From positions 62,001-126,000 of the forward strand of contig JAJKFJ010022592.1 in NCBI GenBank assembly GCA_027382625.1: a stretch of DNA of 64,000 bases, given 5' to 3'. Both the position numbers and the translations under genes were made by a program. The notes below the pieces were generated by a model, which was not told where the DNA came from, made no database searches, and was given only the letters and a program-made list of their open reading frames with translations. Of this stretch, positions 1 to 9,359 are shown one piece after another; positions within the stretch are counted from its first letter, which is position 1; the number at the start of each line of letters is the position of its first letter. This DNA is from Tetmemena sp. SeJ-2015. Lineage: Eukaryota > Ciliophora > Spirotrichea > Sporadotrichida > Oxytrichidae.

Positions 1-950
1 TGAAAAAGTTACAGAGAAAAATCCCATTGTTTAGAGTTCTTAGCTCATTAAGATCCACTCTTGAAAAACTGAAATTATCTAAATAGCTTTAGACTTTTTC
101 AAAAGACATTGAGTTTTCAAAGAAATATATCTCATTGAAAGATTCTTCACATTGAGAATGACTCATTGAATGATCAATATTCCACTGCTGCCATTTCAGG
201 AGCCTATATATTTGAATGTAAAGCAGCAAATTTAGGCAATTATAATTAAGTGAAGTTAAGGATTTACCATTGTTGTAGAGACTTGTCATTCAATATGTTT
301 TCTCGAATGTGATTTGCTGCTTCCTCTTTCACCTCTTTGATACTTTTCTTGTTGGATAGCTTCTTTGTAAGGTTTAAGATTGTCAAGTTTGTCAACTGAG
401 AATCAGCAAAAGGGCTCACCTCACCAAATTGGTAAAGTCCAAGGCCATCATAATCTTCAAAGGATATGAAAGAACTTAAGTCAATCGTATATAAATAAGC
501 ACTAGCTTAAGAAACTAAATATATTATAGATCCTTTGAAGATTTCAAACTCTCCCAGTACCTTTTCCTTAGAGGGTTGGTAAAGGGGTTCTTTAGCAAAT
601 CAGATTTGCTCTTCTAGTAGAGAATCCTCTATTTCGCTACTGCCATAGAAATTATCTCCCAAATTTTCTTAAGCTTCCTTAAAGTCTGGATGAATTTAGA
701 ATTAAAATCCATGAATTCCATGAAATAGGTTGGAGTAGATTAGCTTTTGGATAGGAAAATTCTCTGACTAGAAGGATGTAGATTCTTCGCAGAATTCTTC
801 TTTTAATCTTGAAATATTTCTTTCTATGCTGATTATGTCCGGCTGTAAAATCTCATCGAGCCCTGAAGAAATGGCGAGATTAAATTCTTTGAAGTAGATT
901 TTCTCTTCTTTCTTGCTGCTATTTATGTGTTCAGGTCTTACTTTTTGCAT
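1..950 (-). CDS. Unknown protein, partial at window edge
   Basis: The product is not recognised. Reading the minus strand with TAA/TAG as Gln, an open frame begins at an ATG at 950 (MQKVRPEHINSSKKEEK) and runs off the left edge. A 64-nt GT...AG intron at 204-267 joins a Trp codon split as TG|G and leads into a frame that is still open at base 1, so the C-terminus is missing. One in-frame TGA remains at 600-602; a 6-bp repeat (AAATCT) 63 bp apart spans it and could mark an IES, though the spanned DNA is not obviously AT-rich. No domain, signal peptide or membrane segment was recognised. The protein is polar and Lys/Glu/Ser rich. The next gene starts only 64 bp away on the same strand, so its 3' end and this 5' end nearly touch. 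Confidence 0.5.
204..267 (-). other. Spliceosomal intron (64 nt)
   Basis: On the minus strand the segment starts GTAAATCC and ends ATATAG. Removing it joins TG to G as a Trp codon and shifts reading to a frame open to the window edge. Unremoved, the frame stops at a TGA at 174-176. Confidence 0.55.
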
Positions 951-1013
951 GAATTTGATTATTATTTATTATTTATAATCTTCATTTATATTTTCCTTTT
1001 CATAGTAAATTGA

Positions 1014-1023
1014 GAGGGATATA
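1014..1023 (-). other. Inverted pointer, first copy (sorting nexin)
   Basis: TATATCCCTC on the minus strand at the end of the N-terminal block. It pairs with the same sequence on the plus strand at 2127-2136. Recombination here inverts one block and creates GLYIPPIPEKK, the canonical PX proline motif. Confidence 0.85.
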
Positions 1024-1982
1024 CAGTCCAAAAAAGCGTCTGTAAAGAACTTCTCTGAGGAGGTAAAAATGCTTGAATCTTCTAGTAACTTCTATAGGTC
1101 CAATGAAATCCATGCCAGTTAACTAATACTCGTGATGGCCACTTTTTATCTGAGGATTAGTCACATCGTAAGTAGGGCAGATTATTACTCAAAAATCATT
1201 TTTGAATTAGAATTTAAAATGGCAGTCATACTTCCTGAGATTCAAGATGTCTTTGAAGGTGCTTGCAATTCCTTGTTTGAAGTCCATTCCTAGGTCTTGT
1301 TGCGTCTACCCTCCTCCATAACCTCCGTAATCTATTTCTTCTTATAATAACTTATCTTTCTTACTGTAAGGAGTATGAGTGGTACTCTAATTGGTTTAGC
1401 TGAGGTCATCTAGAATATTTCCCTAATATTTTTCCTAATACATGTTTTAGGAAGTATAAGTGTTGCCGCCTAAGTTTTGTGCAAACTGTTAGGCATAGTC
1501 ATCTTCATGAGTCTTGGTCGCATTGGCATAGTCGTTTTATGAATAATCAAACTGAGTTCCATTACCGTACCCCATCATTGTACTATCAGAAATTTAAAAA
1601 ACTTGACACCCATAGTAAACCATTTAATGAAAAGAAAATATACAAAGCCGAATATAATAAATGAGAATCAATTTTAAAATCTTATAAAATTAATAATTTA
1701 ATTTTATATAATTAAAGATAGAAATGGTTTAATTCTGGTTGAATTAAAAATAGAACAATAATGAAGGAAATTGAGATCAAGTGAACTTACGAGTCAGCAC
1801 CGTCTTAGCCATAGTTTTAATAGTTCTGGTTCTAATATTGGCCGGCCCCATCCCATCCCTAAAGGTTATAATAAGAGTTAACTATCTTACATTGCTATCT
1901 TAATTATAGTTATAGTTTTCATCTAAAAGAAACAAGATTAGACATAGGGCAAAAAATTTTGTTTACCGTCATGAGTGTTCAT
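1014..1982 (-). CDS. Sorting nexin, N-terminal half (inverted MDS block of a scrambled gene)
   Basis: This block encodes the N-terminus and first half of the Phox-homology (PX) domain of a sorting nexin. PX domains bind phosphoinositides and target the protein to endosomes. The start at 1982 opens a 16-nt first exon, followed by introns at 1923-1966, 1859-1890 and 1583-1790, all GT...AG and frame-consistent. An Asn/Gln/Tyr/Gly-rich leader (GAGQYQNQNYQNYGQD) precedes the PX part, which holds TYDVTNPQIKSGHHEYQLTG and the phosphoinositide-contact segment VTRRFKHFYLLREVL, then GLYIP. A 45-bp IES at 1180-1224 carries an in-frame TGA and is removed through TGCC pointers. Coding ends inside the PX domain exactly at the 10-bp sequence TATATCCCTC, which recurs at 2127-2136 on the plus strand. 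The other half continues there, so this is one gene split by an inversion. Confidence 0.85.
1180..1224. other. IES, 45 bp, pointer TGCC
   Basis: The pointer copies (GGCA on the plus strand) lie at 1176-1179 and 1221-1224. The insert contains an in-frame TGA at 1189-1191 and no GT...AG ends. Removal joins LRKYDC to PTYDVTNPQ in frame inside the PX domain. Confidence 0.75.
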
Positions 1983-2126
1983 TTTTAGGATATATCTTTA
2001 ATAGTATTATAATAAGTTCACTCCCCTCTGGAGTTAATCTATCTTGGACCTATCTTGTTTCTTTATTACTTTTATATGTATTTACTTTAATAAAGATGAA
2101 AATCGTCTTCTCTATACATCATTTGT

Positions 2127-2136
2127 TATATCCCTC
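2127..2136 (+). other. Inverted pointer, second copy (sorting nexin)
   Basis: TATATCCCTC on the plus strand at the start of the C-terminal block, matching 1014-1023 in opposite orientation. Confidence 0.85.
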
Positions 2137-3244
2137 CAATTCCAGAGAAGAAAAACATTGTAAGTACTCTCGTAATAAGGACTATCCATTGATTAATATT
2201 TTTATCAGGGAAACAAAGACAAGAATTTTGTTCACGTCAGGATGGCGTTTCTGGATAGATTCATGAAAGAGATTTCCAAATTACTTTATTCGCATTTAAT
2301 GAACTATCCACATATTTATTACCATATCTGTACGAATCGAACGAGATGCAAACATTCCTGAGGCCTTAAGGAGATGTAGAGAAAGCGTTAGAAACCCTCC
2401 CCAAATTGACCACTGATGACCTATTAAAAAGACTAAGAGAGGCTATGCCAGTAAATGACGCCATGGCTAATGATGTTAAACTCAAGCAATATAATGCAGA
2501 CATCAATGATTTCAACAAAGACTGTGGCGATTTCATTGCTCATCTTCGCAAGTTTAAGAAGTAAATCAAAATGATAGTGCCCATCAAGGAACAGGAGGTC
2601 ATGCACTATAAAGGATTCATAGATTTTCTCATTAAGTACGAGGAGATCAACTCAAAAAAGTAAACTGAGAATCTTCCATTCAAGGCAAATATACTCTCAG
2701 GAGATAGCAAGGTCGATCTTAAGAGCAGATTAACTGAGACAGTAAGTAAAAATTTGGACTTAATTAATACTAGGCTCAAGATTTAAGAAACCCCTTCAAG
2801 CACATTCAGTAATGGGTTAAGGGTGAACTGATGGAGATGAATGCTCTCATCTAATGCATCTCTCGCAAAGAAGGCATAGATGCTATGCGCATGAAAGCGT
2901 AGTCTAAGTTGAAGGATGACAAAGAAACAGCGGATAAGCTGGGCACGGGCAAATTTACTTTCAAGGGTCTTTTCAAGTCCCAGTCTGGGAAGGCCACTGA
3001 GACTCAACATATTCTCCAGACTATTGATAGAACGGAGAAAGATATCCTAAACTTTGGATTTATCAGAAATTATTTGCTTGTTTATCTACATGACATCGCC
3101 ATTCCTGCATTCTAGCACTAGAAAATGGAAAACTATATCAAAGCAATGATGGCGTTTTGCAATCAAGAGATTCTTAACTCAAATAATTAGGCGCAAACCT
3201 GGACCGAATTCATAGACGTACTTAAGAAAGTCAAGCTAGATTGA
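2127..3244 (+). CDS. Sorting nexin, C-terminal half (PX end plus BAR domain)
   Basis: The block opens at the pointer TATATCCCTC and reads YIPPIPEKKNIGNKDKNFV, the PX polyproline loop and its following helix. After a 49-nt intron at 2160-2208 and a 38-bp IES it continues RMAFLDRFMKEISKLPYL and then the C-terminal BAR-type helical domain. That domain shows QWVKGELMEMNALI and later RNYLLVYLHDIAIPAFQ, ending at a TGA at 3242-3244. A second intron starts GTAAGT at 2742; its acceptor is either 2800 or 2809, both in frame. BAR domains dimerise and sense curved membranes, so the joined protein (roughly 530 residues) fits a PX-BAR sorting nexin of endosomal recycling. There is no start codon or first half of the PX domain on this strand. 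Those are supplied by the inverted block at 1014-1982. Confidence 0.85.
2280..2317. other. IES, 38 bp, pointer ATTA
   Basis: Pointer copies lie at 2280-2283 and 2318-2321. Removal turns an out-of-frame stretch into ISKLPYLYESNEMQTFL, the expected end of a PX domain. Confidence 0.8.
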
Positions 3245-3624
3245 ATTTAATTTCTGTGGATAATAACATTTAATTATTACTCCCACATTCTTTAATTATT
3301 TAATTTTTGGATTAAATATACATGATTTTAAAAAAAATCTTTGAAACAGAAAGTAAAAGAATTCAAATTTTTGTTATTAAAAGAAAGTTGGCAGAAACAG
3401 AATGAATGAAATATAGTTTATCTAGAACTTTATATATACTAAAAATATAAAAATATTAATCTTTATAACTATTTTATAGTTTTGTCTTATGTATACATAT
3501 TTGAAATTATAAATTTCGAATTTTTTCAACTACTATTTTTATATGATTGGCTAAACATGCATAAGAAGTACTATATTTGTGTATTTTTTATCTGAATAGA
3601 AAAAATATTATAGAAAGAAGAGTA
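3245..3624. other. AT-rich spacer
   Basis: About 380 bp of AT-rich DNA between the sorting nexin stop and the next start. No gene, RNA or telomeric repeat seen. It should hold the 3' end of one macronuclear chromosome and the 5' end of the next. Confidence 0.5.
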
Positions 3625-5994
3625 ATGAAATAGATAATCAATAAAATGATAGGAGATAGAGATTAGCAGCGCTAACAACAGTAGCAGCACTAGTTTTACA
3701 CCTCTCAAAATCAGCAGAACCATTCTGCTCAGAATTAAGGTACTTACCAATCATCTTCCTCGCCTAAATAATTAAATGCTCTTGCTTTTAGGAGGCGGCG
3801 GTCAGTACTCTTACTCTCATTCAAACAGCAATCATGCCAACCAGTAACACTGGCAGTCCACTTCTTAGAAGCACCATCATCAACTTTCAGCCTCGCTTTC
3901 AGCTCAAAATTCAGCCGCCTCCAACAGCAATCAGAATTAATCATCCACCTAAAATCACTCGCAACCATAGCTTGGACCAAACAACAGCTAATAACAGCTA
4001 ACAGGAAGCGGATAACCTCAGTATATTTATCGTCCAAAGCCTTAGAATCACTCAAGCAACTCAAGCTCCCAGCCCCCACATTCAAATGTGCATAATTAAG
4101 CCAAGTAATCTTCTCAAGGTAGCAGCAATAATGGCCAAGGCAGCCATTCAAATTTCACAAACCTCTCTTAAGGAAACTCAAACCAGCAAGCCACTACTCT
4201 TTCTAACTCAAAAAGCTCGCAAAATCAAAAGTTTTAGCCTCAAATGTCCTAAAATCCAGGTTCAGTACAACTTCAAAACCAACATTCATTTGGGTAATCT
4301 AAAGGCCTGGCATCCAACTAAAATCTACAGGATATCCCAAAAACTGTATCCACTCCTAGCAACTAGTGGCTTAATCAGCAAAATTAACAAGAAAGTGGCA
4401 ATCAGAGCCAAGGTAACTACAGTTTAGGAGTAGCAAACTAGAGCATGATTCATGATGCTCACAATGACACAATTAGCAGTTTTAGCGGAAGTCAGTTTGA
4501 CATGATCGAAGGACTAGGAGTGAACTCGAGTAACATGGCCAATCTAACTACAGCAGCTGGATAGCACCTGATTGTAAATGGCGTTGCAAACAATCTTGCC
4601 ATCTTCAATGCTGCTACCAATTCAAGCTAACTGCCGAACCCAGTCTTAAGCCTGAGAACAGAGCAGGATTTTAAATTGAGCTCCCTATTTACTCAGACCA
4701 GTCATACAAAAGAGCAACTACTAAATCAAGGAAGGACAAACATTTTTGACGTGGATATCAATGAATACGACTCATGCTCCATCATCAAAAGCATAATTAG
4801 CTAGCCTAATTCCCTCCAAACTCAGGAAGCTACAACAAGCAGCTAAGTTCCATAAACAGCTGAAGCCTTAAAGTCTCGTCAGGCTCCTCAGCCATAAGTA
4901 AGTGGAGTAAGCCAGAATAATTAAGGCCCTGATAACCTAGCAAAATCTTTGAACTACCTAGATGAGAGCTTCTATAGCTCTAGTGTATTCAGGTCCCCGT
5001 ACTTCCACAAACAAAGCTTTGAGGAGTAGCTGTAAATAGGTCTTATAAATACTCCTCCTTGCTACGAACTCAAGCTAGCATCGTTACGCACTTCATCCCA
5101 TTAGAACTCTTTGAGAAGGTTTAGCTCCAGTAATGTACTCTTCTACGTGTTTTACAATTTCCCTCACGATCGCCTGCAAATGGACTCATTCAATGAGCTA
5201 GTCAGTCGTGGTTGGATGTTCCATCAGCCCTCTTGCAGGTGGTATATTCTGTCTACCGATGACACAGCTACCGTAGTTTCTGTTCAAATTTTTAAGATAG
5301 CAATACTTTTATTCCTTAAAGCAGCACCAGCTCAGGAAAGCGTAAGCACAAAACGGTAACATCTACGAGCTAGACAAAGTATTGGTTCATGTTCGATCCT
5401 GAATCCTGGAAGAGAGTGAACCTTCACTTGCTCTCTCAGCAAATGGGTCAAAGTGTAGATGACCTCTTGCCACCATTGGATGAACTAATAAGCTCTGAGC
5501 AAGCACTTCAATAAATGAACTCGATAAGAAGCAGCAGCGAGTCATCGTTTGAAAACGAGGGAGAATCCAAGCGCATTAATAAAAATGAAGAGCCAGAGAG
5601 CAGAGAATAAAGAGGAGTAGGCAACTCAGTAGATAGCTCTGGAAACGCGCATGGAATCGGAAAAGGAAGCATAATCAGGAAAAAGCAAAATCAAAGAGGA
5701 CGCCCTCTGGTCATGAATGAGCTGAATGGATTCAACTCAGGAGGTGACCAAGAACAGACCCTTGCAGCAGGAGGCCTTGTAAATAGTAATAACAGCATCA
5801 ACAGGAACAACAGCAAGGGAGGGGATGGTAGCAAGTAAGCGACGGCCAGCACTCAACCCATCTCCTATCAATCGCTTGTAATTAATATTCCTTAATATAA
5901 ATTTAATACACTGATTTAATTAATTTTTTATTTAATAACTAACTAAATTTTAATCTCAAAAATGTTCAATTTGCATAATAGTTAAGACGATTGA
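3625..5994 (+). CDS. CCR4-NOT complex subunit, NOT2/NOT3/NOT5 family
   Basis: The long N-terminal part (to about 4900) is low-complexity, rich in Gln, Asn and Ser. The C-terminal part carries the NOT-box: SPYFHKQSFEEQ, then LFYVFYNFPHDRLQMDS, ELVSRGWMFH and, after an IES, KYWFMFDPESWKRVNLHLL. The NOT-box is the module by which NOT2 and NOT3/5 dimerise and dock on NOT1 in the CCR4-NOT deadenylase. The Phe-Asp-Pro-x-x-Trp end resembles NOT2 and NOT3/5, and I cannot choose between them. A 52-nt intron lies at 3740-3791. Unusually, about 180 Ser/Gly/Asn-rich residues follow the NOT-box, which normally ends the protein. The chosen stop is the first in-frame TGA, but the last 110 bp are AT-rich and may be an intron or IES, so the true C-terminus is open. 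Confidence 0.8.
3740..3791 (+). other. Spliceosomal intron (52 nt)
   Basis: Starts GTACTTAC and ends CTTTTAG. Removal joins a codon split G|GA and keeps a Gly/Gln/Ser-rich frame. Confidence 0.65.
5283..5311. other. IES, 29 bp, pointer TTC
   Basis: TTC at 5283-5285 and 5312-5314. Removal links the first half of the NOT-box to the frame that reads KYWFMFDPESW. The insert is AT-rich and has no GT...AG ends. Confidence 0.65.
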
Positions 5995-6062
5995 TCAAGC
6001 GGATGGACTAGTTGATTACTGAGCCCATCTTAAATAAGTCGGTTTAAGAATAGTCAGCAAAC

Positions 6063-6371
6063 TCATGATCTCTGCTAGTCATAATAAAATAACAGTAACC
6101 TATCTCTCTTTTCTTTTTTGTCATGAGCTTGTAATTTCTTGTACGACGTATATTCATGTTTAGCATTTGCTTGTTTAGAAGGTTTACGAACCTTCGAATT
6201 GAAAAGAGCAAAATTCTATTCTATATTCTCTGAAGAATCCTCATCATACTCATATATTCCGCGCTCGGAGAGTTTATTGTTACTTAAAGCGGAAAATCTA
6301 AATTTAATATGGTCTCTATATATAAGAAGGGTAATTGAGATAATATTTTAGAATAGTTTACTGCTTGTCAT
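6063..6371 (-). CDS. Small unknown protein, about 100 residues
   Basis: An ATG at 6371 opens a frame ending at a TGA at 6063-6065. The middle is highly charged and looks like real coding: SERGIYEYDEDSSENIEQ and then a basic stretch KVRKPSKQANAKHEY and DKKEKRDR. The hydrophobic stretch near the N-terminus (NIISITLLIYRD) is AT-rich and might instead be an IES. The gene sits convergently against the tail of the NOT-family gene, about 70 bp away, and its start is about 55 bp from the divergent start of the next gene. It matches no family I recognise. On the plus strand a 70-codon frame overlaps it but has no better features. Confidence 0.45.
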
Positions 6372-6425
6372 CTCTCAATCCAGAGAGAAGGACTTAATTT
6401 TATTATAAAATTATCTGCCGAAATC

Positions 6426-9215
6426 ATGTAGGCCACTTCATCATCTCAAATTCAGCAACCCTAACTTTTTTAATAACACTCTTATTGAAAGAGAAGAATA
6501 ATAAATCAAATATAAATACTTAAATTGCAATTATATTTGGGGGATAGCAACCATAGTTGATATAAAAATTAATCTCTACCTCTGACTTATACAACTAGCA
6601 GAGCCCAGGAGGCTTAGCTGCCAGCTCGGGATAAGTTAATCAGAGCCTGAGTATCAAGAAGACCTCGCCACAGCCTACTAACATAAGTCTAAAGCAGCCT
6701 GTCATCAACAGTAGTGGAGGAATTAATAATTCCTCTTTAGGCCAGGAGAGGGACACATCTCCCATAAATGTTCATTCTTCGGTCGTGATTATTTCTAAGA
6801 AATAGTTCACTGGGGTGGGGATGAACAATGTCATAAGCAAGAAGAAGAGAGGAAGCATTTTTAATGCGGGGAGTAGTGGAGGAACTGGGGACGATTCAGG
6901 CGACTATCAGGAGTTTCAAGAGAGATTTAAGGGGAAGACGACGCTTATGAATAAGGATGGACATCTAGGGGTTGTTCAAAGCACTACCAAACCTATCCCT
7001 AAAGACACTGCGAATGTCACTCCTATCTAGAAGTCAGTTAAATTTCTCATTTTTTTTCATATTAAAGCGAAACGAATACTTGAACCACTCGATTAGCTAA
7101 CAAGACATGACATTTACAAATGCAAGTTCAGGTGGCAAGTTGGCTAATCCAGCCATGCCTGAATTCATTACCATGGCTGCTAATTCTAAGAACTCGGCTG
7201 ATAAAACTCTCAAACCTCTCGATAGTTCAATGCAAAGTAAGTTAGTTTCATTTCATACTCAAATAGTATGAACTTTACTAATGCTTCACGTTTTCGATAT
7301 CAATGTATTTACCAGATTATTGCAAGAAGCTAAATTAGTAAGAATTATATTTCAAGTATCTAAAAATTGAGAAAAACTGTAAAGTAAATCACAATTTTTC
7401 TACAATTATTCGTGAATAAATAACAGAATATCGTACTAATTGTGAGGCTCTAATTAAATCAAGATAGCTTTAATTTACAAAATATGGATTTAAAAATGCT
7501 TAAACTTCTTATATGCTAACTTATGAAAAAAATTAAATTAAGCGATATTTAGAGAGGCACAAAAGAAATCCGCAGAGCACAATACCGACCAGTTCAACTT
7601 TAGGGTCGATGATTGATCTTTAATAAGCTAGCATGGACAAAAATTAAAGTCCCCTCAGGAGAGTTGGAAGCACAATTACATCAACTTCAATGAGTCAAAA
7701 CCATCCTGGTCATTTAATTTGCAGAATTTATTTTATTGTGTCAAAGTAATTTGAACAGCTCAATCGTTGGCTTGCCTGATATAAACACTGGGCTGATAAA
7801 TTTGAACTAGTACCAGGGCAACTAGTACGTGCAAAGTGGTCATGGAAATAGATTCGATCAGGTCAGAAGTAGTGTACAAGTTGTCAATAGAGACTTTAGT
7901 AAGACTATATCCTTTAAATCTTATCATGATTGTAGATATGCCGCCTCCCGGCTAAGGAATGTTCTATCAAAGGGCGACCTCTAATCAAATGTATCTAAGT
8001 GGCTCGCCTCTACTCATACCAATTAATCTACCAAATAACTATCAAATTTAGTATGCACAATATATTTTAAATTATGTTGTTTAAAATATATATATTCTTG
8101 CTTGAAATAACTTTAATTATGTGACGGATAATAAACGCATAAAAAATATTTTGACAGCTATTTTAATAACTTATTTAAATAAAAAAAATTATAACCTCAT
8201 TTTATGATTAGATACCCAATTTATGAACGTTAATTTATATAACTAGAATAATGTAGCAGTTTCATCATTTTACTCCCACCAGCCAATAGTAAACACTTCT
8301 GGCTATTCCAACCTAGGCCAGGTCAATAATAATCCAGCTGGAAATATAATAATACAAAATCATTTGAATAGCAGCGGAGGATTGACTCCTCTCTAGGTCT
8401 ACCCAATCTAGTAAATGGTCGGAGTTGGAGGTAGCTTCTGTATCAACCCTCAAGGCATGTAAACTGGTCAGGCCCTCCACTAAAACTCCTTTGACTTGGG
8501 TTTCGGGTCTTTTACTTCAAACTTTAGCAGAGCGCCGCACCAAATCTAATCCTAGCCACTGCAACAATCTTATTACCAGGATTCATTTGCTCATCCTAGC
8601 AATCAAGGTAGCCAGCACCCATCATCTCAGGGAGGAAGCATATACTCTCGCTCTTCCTTTCGCTCAATCTAGCCTCACCACAACCACAATAACAGCAATG
8701 GAAACTAGATCCACTCAAGAGGTAGCAACGGGGCACCTCTCTTGCAATAAACTAACTACATGCAGACAATAAGTTAAGGTGTGTCCAAGTACCAAGATTT
8801 CGTTAACCAAGTTAACAAGTAGAAACTAGATGCAATCAACAAGCAGAATAGATCATCTCCACTCAGACACTAATCCATCAGCTCTGATTTCCAACACAAT
8901 AATTAGAATGGGTAGTAGTCGGTCACGCAGTAATAACAAGCCTATTCTTATATATCTCCAATTAAAAATCAAAAATAGATAAGGCAACATATCAACCTTT
9001 CAAATACTAACTAAACTATAATTTAAGCTTAGAAGATATTTAAGTTATAGAGGTATAATTATCAGGATAATCCTCCTGCTAATGTATACGAAAATTCTCC
9101 ACAAATTAGCCAGCCTTAAGGCAGCATCAATAAGGGAAGAAGAAATGTAAAGATGGCCAGAAGCATCGAGGTCACTTCACTCAAAAGAGGAACACCTCTA
9201 CAGATACCTAATTGA
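6426..9215 (+). CDS. Asn/Gln/Ser-rich low-complexity protein
   Basis: Starts MQATSSSQIQQPQL at 6426 and ends RGTPLQIPN followed by TGA at 9213-9215. The coding blocks are dominated by Gln (mostly TAA/TAG), Asn, Ser and Gly, for example NQYQGNQYVQSGHGNRF near 7800 and PPPGQGMFYQRATSNQM near 7950. No domain is recognised. Such prion-like composition is common in ciliate RNA-binding or scaffold proteins, but function is not inferred. Blocks are separated by AT-rich inserts at about 6470-6535, 7031-7064, 7240-7560, 7700-7750, 7905-7940 and 8055-8240; only the second is resolved to its pointer. Whether the 7240-7560 insert is an intron (it starts GTAAGT) or an IES or both is unclear. Confidence 0.6.
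7031..7064. other. IES, 34 bp, pointer AAG
   Basis: AAG at 7031-7033 and 7065-7067. Removal joins NVTPIQK to RNEYLNHSISQQDM in frame. Confidence 0.6.
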
Positions 9216-9359
9216 ACTGATTTAAATTAAACGAAATCATCAAATTAAAACACAGTTTATCAAAATTTTACAATTTCGATTCAGATGCATTTACATTTCA
9301 ATAAGAATGCTGTATATTTCAAATAATTCTCTATTTATAATTGATAATTGATAGTTATC

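Noticed and set aside
174..176. TGA taken as the stop of the leftmost gene
   Set aside because: A GT...AG intron at 204-267 places the downstream reading in a different frame, which stays open to the window edge.
955..1013. A TCAA direct repeat that would join the sorting nexin N-terminal block to the minus-strand frame at 950
   Set aside because: The join gives GLYIPLKFMQKV, not a PX motif. The 10-bp inverted pointer to 2127 gives the canonical GLYIPPIPEKK and a full PX-BAR protein.
1189..1191. TGA read as Trp or selenocysteine
   Set aside because: A pointer-flanked 45-bp deletion removes it and gives a better PX sequence. Conserved Trp positions elsewhere in the window use TGG.
3744..4151. 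Minus-strand open frame of 135 codons
   Set aside because: It is antisense to the Gln/Ser-rich N-terminus of the NOT-family protein. The plus strand reads through into the NOT-box.
8425..8772. Plus-strand standard-code frame of 115 codons
   Set aside because: Out of frame with the Asn/Gln/Ser-rich protein that spans the region and connects the flanking blocks.
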